From Otatea glauca (taxonomy: Eukaryota > Streptophyta > Magnoliopsida > Poales > Poaceae): 64,000 bases of DNA. Position 1 is the stretch's first letter. The number at the start of each line of letters is the position of its first letter. The notes below the pieces were generated by a model. That model had not been told where the DNA came from, did not search any database, and saw only the letters and a program-made list of their open reading frames with translations. Position numbers and translations under genes: made by a program. The stretch spans positions 14,374,216 through 14,438,215 of the forward strand of contig CM070725.1 in NCBI GenBank assembly GCA_036346275.1, written 5' to 3'. This document shows positions 1 through 11,316 of this stretch, in pieces.

Positions 1-444
1 CACAGTTTTACTACCTTGTTTTAGACAATGAAATTCATTCCGTAATTGGTGAGCAACATATGAAAGAACAAATCTAGCTCTCATAATTTTCTTCAATTTA
101 ATCCATGTGCTAGGGATGTCCACATTTTTTCGCATATAATTATTCCACCAAAGAGCAGCATAATCAGTAAATCCACTAGTAACAACTCTAACCTTATTAT
201 ACTTAGGAATTCCATGTTTACGAAATGATTGTTCTACAACTAATTCCCAAGTAAGATAACCTTCAGGATCATATTTACCACTAAAAATGGATACGGTGAA
301 CTTATTTTTGGTACATGTGCTATGCCGTCGTACCTCCCGTGATAGTGAAGCTATGCTCGTACGCTCTTCTTATCTCAGAGTGTGAACTACCTCTTCTCCT
401 AGGATGCAGTTGGTCTAAGCACTACGACGTTGAGAACCTGCCAT
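1..444 (-). pseudogene. gag remnant of a chromovirus-like Ty3/gypsy element, cut by the window edge
   Basis: Reading the minus strand from an ATG at 444-442, one frame continues to the window edge and is broken by two early stops (codon 10, TAG, and codon 25, TAA). The last part, about 310 to 1, is a clean retrotransposon gag core with the tryptophan-rich motif AALWWNNYMRKN and a following basic segment (KLKKIMRARFV), as in Retrotrans_gag domains that build the virus-like particle. It lies downstream of a PBS and LTR on the same strand, so it is the 5' end of an element whose pol is off the left edge. The stops make it a pseudogene. Confidence 0.8.
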
Positions 445-2108
445 TGTTAGTGAAGACAAGAAACAAATCACAAGTATAATGATCTTATCACTACGTAGGA
501 TGTGATGAAAAGTCGCTCAACTCTCAAAATTTAACCAAAGCTCTTACAAGTTCTTACCGTGTAGTAGGAGTTGTCGGCCGTTGGCGGTGTCAAAAGTTTT
601 TCAAAGCTAGGATAAAGCGATTACCAAGGGACCAAACAAACATACAAGCGTAGAATATGTGGAGCTAGGTAGGCTATATTTATTTCCTACACAATCTGAT
701 AATTCTAGTCATTGTAATGATAAGTAATGATCCAAACTAGAATTCACAAGTCCTAGTTGCCGATCTCAAAGATATAAGCGAATTTCAAGACAACTCATGC
801 ATAAAGATGATGGAACTTAATGCAACCAATGGAATGAGTTAAATAAGAATAATTTCTGCACCAAAGCTCGTGTTGCATAAGTTATGGAGAAATGCTAGCT
901 AATTGCTTCAGAAAAGGTAAAAGGGTACAAGATTGCTCACTAATTAATACAATTACACAATATGAAAATAATGAACATAAATTAAGATTTTGCTCAATGT
1001 AGTGCTGCCGGCCACTATTCTGTTTTCTTTACTTTTTTTCTTTTCTTGGCCTTTGGCTCTTTCTTTCCCTTTTCTTTCTTTTGGTGATTTTCGGCCAACA
1101 CTACTATGAACAAAGTTTTGGAATCCCTAATTCGATGTCACTAGATAGTATGATATGATAATTCAAGATTATGCAATGTATCAAGTAGAGCAGCCCTAAG
1201 TAATATCAAATAGTTATTCTCAATTGGGATCAATTATTCGCAATGGATGAATTGGTTCCCAAAGGTATGTGTACTGATATTTTTAGGGTTTTATGGATTG
1301 TGGATGCTACTGGACTCAACCAACTCAAAGGAACAAAGCTAGAACACAAATTGAAGCAAGAAACCTAAATTCAGCCAGAATAGTGCAGCAAATTTGTCAC
1401 TACAATTAAAGTATGAAATTGACCGAATCTAGTTTGCTCACAATGTAACAAATTGAAGGTAGTGTTCTATGCTTTAAAACAAGTATACGAACACACAATT
1501 TGGAGTTTGTATATAGAAGTTATAGCCAAAATACCGAGGGGCACAGATTTGACCTAAATTCAGCCGATCTGACCAAATCCGAATCCGAATCAAATTGGTT
1601 TGAAAGAGTCCGAATTACAAAGGACACCCAAAAACGTTTTTGTAGAGGACTCTTCAAGGACTTCAGGAAAGTACAAAAACAACTCAATTGGAGTTCGAAC
1701 GTGAGAATTATGATCAAAATACCGAACCGATCTGGATCGAGAAAGTACAACTTGCTTCACCAACTTTGACGTTCAGATTAAACTAACTTGAATACGGAAT
1801 TAGAGTTCGTGCCCAACTAGGTTTTTATAGAGCTCGTTCCCAGGTTTTAGTAAAGTGCAAGAACACTAGAATCTAAGCTCATATACGAAAGTTATGAACA
1901 AAACAAAGTACTGCACATATTGAAAGAAAAGCTACGCGAAGGGAAAATGATCAGCAACTAAAATAAGGACTTTAATGGATCAAAATCTAAAAACTCACTA
2001 AAATACCAGATTGAATCTAGAGATTGAATTTTTGTGCAGTAATTTACAATTTAGGACAGAAAACAAAAACTAATCTAAGGTACTGAATATCTCACCGAGC
2101 AACCTGGC
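445..2108 (-). other. untranslated leader of the minus-strand gypsy element
   Basis: About 1.66 kb lies between the PBS and the gag ATG. It is AT-rich with no long reading frame. A pyrimidine-rich tract occupies roughly 1,018-1,092 on the plus strand. Nothing else recognisable was seen. Confidence 0.6.
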
Positions 2109-2120
2109 GCTCTGATACCA
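2109..2120 (-). promoter_or_regulatory. primer binding site (initiator Met tRNA type)
   Basis: The minus strand reads TGGTATCAGAGC, the classic plant LTR-retrotransposon PBS complementary to initiator tRNA-Met. It lies five bases inside the LTR boundary, which fixes the element's orientation. Confidence 0.9.
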
Positions 2121-2125
2121 TTTGA

Positions 2126-3040
2126 TGTAAGATTGTGTCCCGATATTTCGATGAGAGCGATAAATTCAATTTGGTGAAACTGACTTTCATGATCCGACTA
2201 CAACGTACGACGATGATGTGCCTTAGCAATCGATAAACCAACTCTGGAGGGCTATTGATCTTACCATGGGAACGATCAACCAGAGCACGAGGTTCAATTC
2301 CTGCAAGCAACCGAAGAACAAGCAAGAACGATAGTAAAAGCAATCTGAAATTGCAAATAAGAATTGAGACTCACGATAATATAGATCAAAAGGTGGGGTT
2401 CTGCGAAGTAGTCTCAATAGGCGGTCGTTCGACACGTTTAGTGGACAATATAGTTTGGCCCTAGGCTAAAACTATGCTCAACAAAAACCCAAGTAATTTT
2501 GGGAGACTATCTAGCTATATATAGGTAAAAGAGAAGAGAGATTCGGCCAGCACAATGGATTGGCCGAATAGGACTCTTACCAGGCACAAGGCCCAAGTTT
2601 GACTCGGACTGAAAAGCTAACTCGACTTGTTTTGGTGATTGTGCAGTACTCCGAAGGAATTTTTAGGTGGGGTCAAATCTATTGGAAAGATCTTGATGTA
2701 AGCTTTTAATCAAGTATAAGAACTTGCCAATCGGACATCGTAAGCAAAAGTTATGCTCGTTTTACTTCAGGTTGGTATCCAGAGATCGAATTGTATTCCA
2801 GAACGTGATGGATTTGATATCTCTCTCTTCTTGGCACATGGATGACATGTTGGAGTTGGTCCAACCAGGTGTGGTCTTATCCGTAGTAGTCATGTCATCA
2901 TCACCATCTTTGGCCCAAAACCAGCCCAAACTTGTTCTCCGAGCCCAAAAATTTGCTTCCTAGCCAAAAACTAGACCAAACCAGCCTAATATGAAATTCC
3001 CCTTTTCTTTCATACCCAAAAGTTTTTCCGTGATATTACA
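2126..3040 (-). mobile_element. 5' LTR of the minus-strand chromovirus-like gypsy element
   Basis: The segment is bounded by TG and CA (TGTAAGATTG at the left, GATATTACA at the right) and abuts the PBS. Its 3' part matches, in opposite orientation, the sequence at about 12,950-13,314, showing two members of one family in the window. The right flank (from 3,041) resembles the interior of the Tekay-like LTR ends at about 31,650 and 38,870, so this element appears inserted into such an LTR. The partner LTR and the second TSD are off the left edge. Confidence 0.8.
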
Positions 3041-4557
3041 ACATCCATACACAAATACACAATATATTAACGGAATATAGATTGTACAATAAGGCCTAAA
3101 GGGCCGAATAGAGTGTAGAGGAAGATACAAAAGTTCAACAATATGCCTTTAACTCGAAATACACCATAAGCAACTAAAAACGAGTAAGTCCTAGAAAAAC
3201 TCGTCGTTTTAGTCCCTGTAATGTGTGGCAAAATCATTGGGGATCGCGGGTTCCTGAACCTCTGGTTATCAACAAGCAAGGGTGAGTAGATTTGTACATA
3301 GCAAGACTTGTAGTGTATCACAAATATAAATAAATGTTTGGCTATATCAAAAGTTATGGTTAATCTAGGTTCTTTTACTTAAATTGAGGTTTATTTAACA
3401 ATAACAAATGGTAGATTGCAAACAAAATTTGTAAAGAGCAGTTTACAAGTATGTAATATAAGCATATAACATATGTAAAAGCAACTCACAATCCTCCATG
3501 ATTGTGTTTAATGAACCATTCCCTATAATCCTGGCATAAAATCTATAACAACACATTTTCCCCAAATTTTCCCAATTCAAATTATTTTTTTATAAAAACA
3601 TAAAGTCTAACTAGTACCAATACACCAAGTTTCTTATAACTGCGATAATGGATTTTTGAAAAGTTTTACACTCTAGAGAGGTGCTCATCTTTACCCATAA
3701 GACATAATCAACTCTTTTTGCCACTATTTTTACATTTTCTTTGGTGTATGGCCAAGAGATCTTGACGAGAGCTGTTATATTACCTAGACCTAACTTTACA
3801 CTAGCCCAGTGATGTTTGTCCCTTACTATGGCGGCGGAAATCCAGACCCATAAACTCAGTACTAACGATGGTTCATGATTTTAGAAAAATTTAGAAACTG
3901 GTTTCTCTCAATTTGGAGTTCATTTGCAAAAGTTATAAACATTTAAATTTTAATCGGCTGAAAATTCCCTAAAATAGAAAATGGCTGACGTCAGAGGCGC
4001 ATTTTCCGGACAATATATCTTCCAATAGAGAGCTTATTTTCAATTGAACTGAAAGCCAATTTCTCATTTTTGGGATTATTGACCTAATTTCTAGAGACTG
4101 ACATGTGGGGTACATTGTCAGATTTTTTTATTTTTCATAGGAAATTGTAGCTCCTCCGAGCGTCAATGGCACGGGTGCAAGCTGGGGAAAGTAGGAGGGA
4201 GTGCAGAGTAGCTAATGATGACCATAGTGTGGCTTTTATAGCCACGGAGATGTGGCTTCGGCACTTGCTCGAGAGTAGGCACTCGGCCAAGCGGAAAGAG
4301 GACAATGGCAAGGTGGTCACATGAAATTCCCGTGGTCAAATCGTGCATGCGAGCACCATCATCAGCGAGGATAGAGGGAAGCAATGGTGTAGCGGGGCTG
4401 CGGCAAGGCCATGGCTCGGCCAGGACGCGCAGGCGGCGAGGTAGGGTGACGACGCGAGTTCCCGCGCTTGTCGTGGTTCTGCTGGAGCGAGATGGGGCAC
4501 AAGGAAAGCCAACGAGGGAAGCAACGAGTGGTCGGGGTGAAGCATCAACATGGTGAT
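3041..4557 (-). mobile_element. Tekay/Del-like gypsy LTR fragment, 3' portion
   Basis: This AT-rich stretch aligns by eye with the minus-strand LTRs further right. It shares the segment around 3,380 (the 'tagattgcaaa' region) with 32,070 and 39,300, and 'aatttggagttcatttgcaaaagttat' near 3,910 with 40,600. It has no coding capacity. It continues after the hAT-like insertion at 6,090 and reaches its TGTAACA end at 6,750. Confidence 0.6.
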
Positions 4558-6089
4558 TAGGTCTGGGCATTCGGTTTTTTCGGTTCGGTTTTTAAAAATT
4601 TTGATTTCTAGACTGTCATAACCGAACCGAAACCGATATGTGCTGAAAACCGAACCGAATTAACCAAACCAGATCGGTTCAGTTAATTCGGTTTTCGGTT
4701 AACCGACAAACCCTGAAGCCAGCAAGCAGCCAAGCATCCAGTTCTGGGTTCTGGGCTTCTGGCTACCAAAGTGCTTGTTGATCAACACAAAATCAGAAAC
4801 TAAAACTCAGAGAGGAAGCAAAACTGATGATCAGAATCTCAATTTCACTCTCATTCATCAACACAAAATCTCATCAATCATCATACAATATACATAGACC
4901 CATACATGTATTGCTCCAGTATGGCAGTATAGTCTCAAGATTCTTATCGACTAGAGAGTATATCCTTTTGCAAAGACTATAAATGCATCATGGTTTCCAA
5001 TTTCAGATTGACAAGTGAAATTCTGTTCGCGATGACTGCGATTTTGGCTGGAAACAAGGGAGCGAAAACCTCGAAATCTACAGAACCACTCAGGATTTGA
5101 TCAAAAGGAGCGATGGGATCCTTACCAAAGTCTGACGAGCCTACTGGCATGCTCCTCCTCGATCGCCGCCGCCGCGGCCTCCGCGGCGATGGCCTTGCCG
5201 CGATCGGGGGAGGTGAGTGTGGAGCACCTTGGTGTTGCTCTTGAGGCCGACCTGCTGCAGCGAGAACGGGGGATCGTCCTTGAGCACGCGGCCATCGGCC
5301 AACGCCCCGACAACGCGAATTAGATCTGCTGTCGGGGAGACCTCGTCGGACGTCATCAGATGATCGAGGCTGGGGTTTTGGCTCAAGTGGGGTGGTTTGA
5401 TGGTTTCGGTGTGGCCTTGCAGTATGAGGAGCGACTTGGAGTTTTACTTTTACCTCACCGGCGCGGCTAGACTCTGGAGGAAGCGCAGCTGCGCGCAGAG
5501 GTCAGGAGGATCGAGGAAGGCCACGTGTGGGGCCAGCGTAGGTGTGGTGGTGCTTGAGGACAGCGTCGGCATCGGCACCAAGGGAGGCGGCACCGAGGGA
5601 CGACGGAATGGCGGAGTCGCGGAACGGCGGAGTCGCGGAGGGTAGAGATCGGCGCGGCCGCGTGGAGTCGCAGAGGCGGAGGACCGGAGGGCGAAATGCC
5701 GGAACGGCGGAGTAGCAGAGGGCAGGGCGAGCCAGAGCCGCGGGGTTGGACGGAGACGCGGGAGAGACACCGTGAGCCCGCGAGCTAGGGTTGGGAGATT
5801 GGGATTTGGGAAGCTGTCGCCTGCCGAAATCGAATGGAGAATGGGGATTATGGGGGGATGAATCGCCTCGGGACGGGTTTTTCTTTTTGCCTCGCCTCGC
5901 CTCAGTCGCCGCTCAAACTATTCGGGCTGTTCGGTTAATCGGTTTCCAGATCACAAAAACCGAACCGAATACCGTAAACCGAATAGTAGCGAAAAAAAAC
6001 GAACCGAACACCGAATACCGAAAAAACCAATTTTTTTGGTTAATTCGGTTCGTTTTTTCGGTTTCGGTTAAATTGTGCCCACCCCTCTA
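4558..6089. mobile_element. non-autonomous hAT-like DNA transposon with captured sequence
   Basis: The ends are imperfect terminal inverted repeats, TAGGTCTGGGCATTCGG at the left and the complement of TAGAGGGGTGGGCACA at the right, followed by dense subterminal CCGAACCGAA-type repeats (4,570-4,710 and 5,935-6,070). Flanking octamers ATGGTGAT (4,550-4,557) and ATGGCGGT (6,090-6,097) agree at 6 of 8 positions, as expected for an old 8-bp hAT target duplication. It has no transposase. The centre (about 5,090-5,800) is GC-rich and gene-like, unlike both the ends and the host LTR. The superfamily assignment rests on end sequence and TSD length only. Confidence 0.65.
5122..5386 (-). pseudogene. captured host gene fragment, possibly with a ubiquitin-like segment
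   Basis: On the minus strand, a GC-rich frame reads through ADGRVLKDDPPFSLQQVGL and SNTKVL. That is the pattern of a ubiquitin-like domain's strand/loop 'DGRxLxDD...xLxxxGLxxxxKVL', and it made me think of plant NUB1-like proteins, though I cannot confirm this. A frame change near 5,200 is needed to continue into an alanine/glutamate-rich helix (AAAAAIEEEHASRLVRL). No start or stop is convincing, and the piece lies inside the hAT-like element. I read it as a transduplicated exon fragment, not a working gene. The GC-rich sequence at 5,450-5,800 may be more of the same capture. Confidence 0.4.
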
Positions 6090-6750
6090 ATGGCGGTGGT
6101 CTTTTTGTGCATGCTCTGGGCACAGGGCGTGGTTGACAAGTGGGGTCGGCTAGGTGGGTGGACCCAGATGGCAGAGAGAGGGAGGGGGGAGAGAGTGTAC
6201 GTTAAGCACCGTGGGGAAAGCACAATTCTGGTCTTTACAACTCCTCACAGTGAACATGGCTTTTAATAAAATGCGCCCTCCATTTTAGGTATTTTCTGTT
6301 TTTCATTTAAAGTGCTGTTTTGCAGCCATCTGAATTAGGTTTGAGCTATCAAACTGAGTTAAAATCTTATTAAAATTTTTGGGGATGGCCCTGGGATGAA
6401 AATAATGATTTGGTAACAAGTTTAGAGCATGATCAGTTCTGAGAATTTCTAGAAAAATCTTTTAGTGTTTCTATTCTAATGAAGGATTATAGTTTTTGAT
6501 TTTTCAGAAGCATAAAATAAATTGAAAATTTTATGAAACTTTTTTGAGAGGCTCTTTAGATTAATTGGGACTTAAATAAAATATTTCCAGCTCTTTGAAA
6601 TGTAGTGAATTTGAAATTTGAAAATCAGGATCAATAACTAGGTTATTGAAAATCATTTTCTTTAAATGGAAAATTCTGAAAGTTCACAGTAAATCCAGAA
6701 AATGACTTGATGAATTTGTATTTTATTTTGGTAAATTTTGGAATGTTACA
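6090..6750 (-). mobile_element. Tekay/Del-like gypsy LTR, 5' portion
   Basis: This is the continuation of the LTR interrupted by the hAT-like element. The right end on the minus strand begins TGTAACATTCC, matching the TGTAACACCCC end at 37,534 that is typical of this long-LTR group. Only non-coding AT-rich sequence is present. Confidence 0.6.
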
Positions 6751-6822
6751 GTACTAGAATTCGCATAAAAATATGATATAGACTTTTGCCATCCTAAATG
6801 TTATTTTATCCGCACTATTCGT

Positions 6823-7052
6823 ATTCGTATTTGAAATCGATAAAACAATGTTCCTACTTTATTCCAGCATAGCTAATTAATTGGACGAATATTTATAGTT
6901 TAACGTGAATTCATGTCCCTTTGGGTGAAATGAATAAATTCGTATTTGAAATCGATAAAACAATGTTCCTACTTTATTCCAGCATAGCTAATTAATTGGA
7001 CGAATATTTATAGTTTAACGTGAATTCATGTCCCTTTGGGTGAAATGAATAA
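6823..7052. repeat. tandem duplication of a 115-bp unit
   Basis: The unit starting ATTCGTATTTGAAATCG at 6,823 recurs at 6,938 with no difference I can see over its length, so the duplication is recent or conserved by conversion. The rest of 6,751-7,696 is AT-rich 3' flank of the zinc-finger gene, in which I see no gene. Confidence 0.9.
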
Positions 7053-7696
7053 ATTAGAATGATTAAGTGTGCTATGTACGAGGATAAAATATCATAAATA
7101 TCTTGCCATTATATATGACCAAATTAAGTATGTATTCGTGTGTATTCGTATTTGTTTAGAAAATACGAATATGAATATGGGAAGACCGCTGTTTAATTCG
7201 TATTCTATCAGTCGACACCCCCTCAGTCCGACTATCGAACGATCACGCCGGGCGGACGAGCACTTACATTTCAGATTCATCTCCGGCTGTTCCGTTTGTA
7301 CTAGCAAATGGTATAATTTTCATAAACAATCTGGCTATTCAAACTCAGTACCTACCCTACCCATCTCTACCAGTCTAGATATTTTATATTTGTCGGCTAG
7401 CAGCATCAGATAGCAACCGTAAATGAGCAGTGCAACAAAGGAAGATTTTATGTACTGAACAAATATAGATTGACGGTGAAGGAATTCAGATTTTGCAGGA
7501 TATAGTCATGCGGCGAATAACGAATATATTTGATAAGGGAAACATAAGGAGTTCCTTAGCAAGAGTGCTAACAAATGTGCGACGTCCAGACTAGTACTGT
7601 AACAGCGGTACAACAGTTCCATGTACACACATACATTATAACTGAAGTTCAACACACATCGTCATCATCAGATCTGATCATCCTCAAGTGTCGTCA

Positions 7697-9511
7697 TCAG
7701 TTCTCCACCTGAGCCGTCCCCTCCGTGACCGGGTTGCTGCCGTCGCCGTCCTCCTTTGCCACCGCAGGCGCTGGAGCCACCTGCTCCTTCTGCACGTCAA
7801 GAGGGACGTTGTCCCAGTGCGCCCTGGTGTAGAGGTGCAGCAGCATGCCGTCCTTGTCACGGCAGTGCACGCCGCACGGCTCGCACGAGAGCGTGCCGTT
7901 CGCCTGCCGCAGCACGGTGCACATCTTGCCCTCCACCTGGATCTTGACCTCCTGGGCAGGTGCGGCGATGCCATCAGCCTTCACGGATTCCTCTCCTTGC
8001 GTCTCCAAGCTGTTGACTTCGGCGGCCGCGTTCTCTTCTTCAGCTATGGCAGCAACATCTTCGAGCTTTGCAGGTTCATCTACTTCCATGGGCGCCACGG
8101 AGACACCGGCACAAGCGGCGTCCCCTTGCTGTGTTGCCAATGGCGCCACCACCACCTCTTCCGCTACTTGTCCCTTCACGGAGCCATTGCCTTGGGTATT
8201 ACCCGTACCGGTGACGACAGAGGGCCCCTTGGGCTTGGCTTGTGCCGGGGCCCCCTCCTTTACCACTTCACCGTCATGAACGGCGGCGACCTTCACTACT
8301 TTGTTCTTATGCTTCTTCCCATTCAAGTGAGACCGCATGATACAGTCTGACGGCGCTTTAACGTTGCAGGACGCGCAGTGGAGGAATCCGTCAACCCGCT
8401 GAACGACCTGCTGCACGTGCACCCCGTCGACGTCCACGACCACCGATTCAGAGCCACCGGCAGTGACAGCAACAGCAGCAGGGGCGTCAACCTTCTTCAT
8501 GTCCTGTCCTGGAGTCGAGATGATGTCGACGTTGGTGGCTACGTCTTCTGCCATCGCTCCGGTTTCTTGCAGCTCAACGTGTTCACCAACTTTAGCTGCC
8601 ACGGCAGTAACTTCTTCAATCTCTGCAGTTCCATCTACTAGCTTCAGCGCCACAGAGACGCTGGCATCAGCGGCTTTTGCATGCAGCGTACCTGAAGCTG
8701 ATGCCACTTCAGCCAGAGTGGCACCAGCGACGGAAGTCACATCCTTGGCCTTGGCTTGTGCTAGGCTGACCTTAGCTTTTTTCTTGTGCTTCTTCCCAGC
8801 CAGGTGAGACTGCATGATACTCTCCGACGGCACCTTCACGTGGCAGCATTCGCAGAAAAAGAAGCCGTCTACCAGACGCACGGTGCGTGGCACACCGTCG
8901 ACCGCCACGACCGCCGTTTCAGGATCACAACCAGCGACAGCCTGTGAAGAGCGCCCTTTCCCGTTCTTCTTGGCAGCGGCAGTTCCGCCCACCGCCGCTG
9001 GCTTTCCAGCTTGGCGCTGCTTCTGGGCCTTGGAGGTGTGCTTGGTCCCCTCGAGGTGGCACATCATGGTGACGCGATCGGCAGCCCTCACGTTGCACAC
9101 CTCGCAGAGGAGGTACCCGTCCATCTGCAGCACCTCGTTCATCGCCCCGGCGTTCGTCAGCATCGTGAGCTTGCTCGGCGTGAATTTGCCAGAAGGCGGA
9201 GTCACCACACCCTCCTGCTGCTGCTGCTGCTGTTCATGCTGTCCGTGCTCTGCCTCGGGCATTGGTTGCACAAGCGCGGCGGCCTTCTTCCTGTGGCCCT
9301 TCCCCTTGAGGTGGTCTTGCATGGCCTTCATACCCGTTGCCGTGACGCCGCACACCGTGCAGGTCAAGTCGGGCTTCTGCTTCTTGCCGCTAGTTGCGGC
9401 CGAAACTGCGGATGCAGCGGTGAATTCAGGGTTCTTCCGCTTGGCCGGCAAGGCTGCTGATGCATTTGCTTTTGAGCCGATCTGCATAGGCTGCATGAAA
9501 CAAGAACTCAT
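7697..9511 (-). CDS. protein with five U1-type C2H2 zinc fingers (main exon)
   Basis: This is an uninterrupted 604-codon frame from an ATG at 9,511. It has five zinc fingers of the U1/matrin spacing CX2CX12HX5H: C51/C54/H67/H73, C136/C139/H152/H158, C220/C223/H236/H242, C379/C382/H395/H401 and C543/C546/H559/H565. Each is followed by a basic GKKHKKK-like tail. Such fingers usually bind double-stranded RNA or structured nucleic acid in the nucleus. Linkers are alanine/valine/glutamate-rich, with a glutamine run near residue 94. The sequence TTTCATGCAG ending at 9,491 is a good splice acceptor, so I think the true exon starts at 9,490 and continues in phase from two upstream exons (15,047-15,354; 15,449-15,542). 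The ATG at 9,511 would then be intronic. The high GC and intact frame contrast with every other frame in the window. Confidence 0.9.
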   Translation of the reverse strand: MSSCFMQPMQIGSKANASAALPAKRKNPEFTAASAVSAATSGKKQKPDLTCTVCGVTATGMKAMQDHLKGKGHRKKAAALVQPMPEAEHGQHEQQQQQQEGVVTPPSGKFTPSKLTMLTNAGAMNEVLQMDGYLLCEVCNVRAADRVTMMCHLEGTKHTSKAQKQRQAGKPAAVGGTAAAKKNGKGRSSQAVAGCDPETAVVAVDGVPRTVRLVDGFFFCECCHVKVPSESIMQSHLAGKKHKKKAKVSLAQAKAKDVTSVAGATLAEVASASGTLHAKAADASVSVALKLVDGTAEIEEVTAVAAKVGEHVELQETGAMAEDVATNVDIISTPGQDMKKVDAPAAVAVTAGGSESVVVDVDGVHVQQVVQRVDGFLHCASCNVKAPSDCIMRSHLNGKKHKNKVVKVAAVHDGEVVKEGAPAQAKPKGPSVVTGTGNTQGNGSVKGQVAEEVVVAPLATQQGDAACAGVSVAPMEVDEPAKLEDVAAIAEEENAAAEVNSLETQGEESVKADGIAAPAQEVKIQVEGKMCTVLRQANGTLSCEPCGVHCRDKDGMLLHLYTRAHWDNVPLDVQKEQVAPAPAVAKEDGDGSNPVTEGTAQVEN

Positions 9512-10389
9512 CGGTTTTTGGAGAGTGGAAAACCACTACTCGATAAGTAAATATATATTTTTCTATGACAAAAGAAAAAAAAACTATAGCAAGCTTTTGT
9601 TTTTTTTGTACCACACGTACTTCGTCTTTGATTTAAATAAAGTAATACTAGAGGCATCTGTGGGGACCGAATTGTTGTTACCAGCATTGTTAAATCAGCA
9701 GCTTCTCAATTCTGTTTTATGTTTCAGAATGAAGCATGCAGCTGAAAAATCAGCAAATATATGTATATAGATTAATTTGCTATGCATTCCAAGAACAGAG
9801 GATTAGAGGCAAATGGCAAATTGGACGCTTTGTCATTCATTGATAATATTTCGAAGAATGAGTAATTCCTTGTTGAGTTACTTCTTGACACTTTGTTATC
9901 CTTCTTCAAAGCACATTTCGCAATTAACTTGTGCACTTGATTAATTTACTTTGATTTTGGTGGTTCAACTACCAGATAAATCTTGCAAATCCACCTCTGA
10001 ATTAGTATTTGACATAGCTCACACACTTATCTAAAAATGGAATTGGTAGTTAGCATTTGACATCCCTCGTAAAAAAAAGTATTTCACATAATGCATTCAA
10101 ACTATGTTTTTCCGTCCTGAAAAATTATGTCAGAAACTAGTACACCATTTCATGTATCAAGAAAATTAGAGGTCAGAAACTATTATTATAATTGTTATTA
10201 GAAATATCACATGTAATAAAAATAGCTATAATCTCCTTTCTTCTGGAAGCATTGCACGGTAACTGTTTATGGCTACGTTATTAGTTACATAAGTTGCATA
10301 AAATGGAAAGACATAATTAGAAAATCCCGAGAAATGCTATATCAATTAATTCAGGGCAGAAAGATATATTATTTCACATATTTTAATAG

Positions 10390-11150
10390 TAAAGGGGTAT
10401 ATTTGCATGGTGATTTTTTTTCCACTAAAATATATCCAAGATAGACCAAGATAATAGAATTGGTTGCAGTAATATATCTATGTTAAATTGGCTAGAAACA
10501 ATTCAAGCGTTTACATAATGTAGATACATAGAAAGATGAAGAAAATGCTAATTTTCCCGCTGTTTCCTCAACATAGGAATTGTTGGTAGATCAAGAAATG
10601 TATTGCAAAGACACCTGATCCGAAGTTGCTACGGTGTTAAAGTACAACAGAGGATAAAGTTGTTGTTACTTGATTGAGAACTGTCCATTTATATACTTGG
10701 ATTAACTAAATTTGTATTGTTTGTGTAATAAATTACGTTTTACCAAGTCGCACAGTTGCGCTCTAAATGTAGGTAGTTCAAGAAAAGTAAGAAAACATAT
10801 ATAAGCGTGCTGTAGCATATTGATGTGAACCGATATCAACAATATTAAAGGAATGAAGTTGATACATGAGCAATTCATGATATGACAAAATCAATGGAGT
10901 AATTCCTTAACTAAAATCAAGTGAACGATGCTCAAAATGAGACGTACATAGGTTGAATGAAAAGATAATGTGTTAATTCACATAATTAAGAAAAATAGTA
11001 AGACGACATAATCTAATGACACAAGTCCTAGGTGAAGAAAGTAATATAAGCGGGGCTCGAACACGTGGAATCAACCAGTGCTCGTAAATACTTTAGGAAT
11101 ACAGTACATGCCCTAAGCGCTCCTTAGTACTTTGACAATTACAGTACAAG
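10390..11150. repeat. intronic tandem duplication, copy 1
   Basis: This copy is uninterrupted. It starts near 'atatatttgcatggtg', runs through 'aacataggaattgttggtagatc' at about 10,573, and ends near 'acagtacaagaataaatggg'. Copy 2 begins at about 11,151, so the two were adjacent before the copia-type insertion. Confidence 0.75.
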
Positions 11151-11316
11151 AATAAATGGGTATACTTGTATGGTGCAATTTTTCCAATAAAATATATCCA
11201 AGATAGACCAAGATAATAAAATTGATTGCAGTAAAATATCTATGTTAAATTGACTAGAACAACTTCAAGCACTTACATAATGTAGATACATAGAAAGAGG
11301 AGTATGAAAATACTAA

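Noticed and set aside
1500..1769. Small overlapping frames on both strands
   Set aside because: Within the untranslated leader of a retrotransposon; no motif and no codon bias.
5397..5770. GC-rich frames on both strands right of the ubiquitin-like fragment
   Set aside because: Driven by a 'cggagtcgcggaacggcgg' type local repeat. No recognisable protein, so I left it inside the hAT-like element.
7688..8350. 220-codon plus-strand frame
   Set aside because: Complement of the zinc-finger gene's 3' end. Composition is explained by that gene.
8814..9770. 318-codon plus-strand frame
   Set aside because: It lies opposite the intact zinc-finger exon. Its cysteine/serine/alanine richness is the complement of the GC-rich finger linkers, and no motif is visible.
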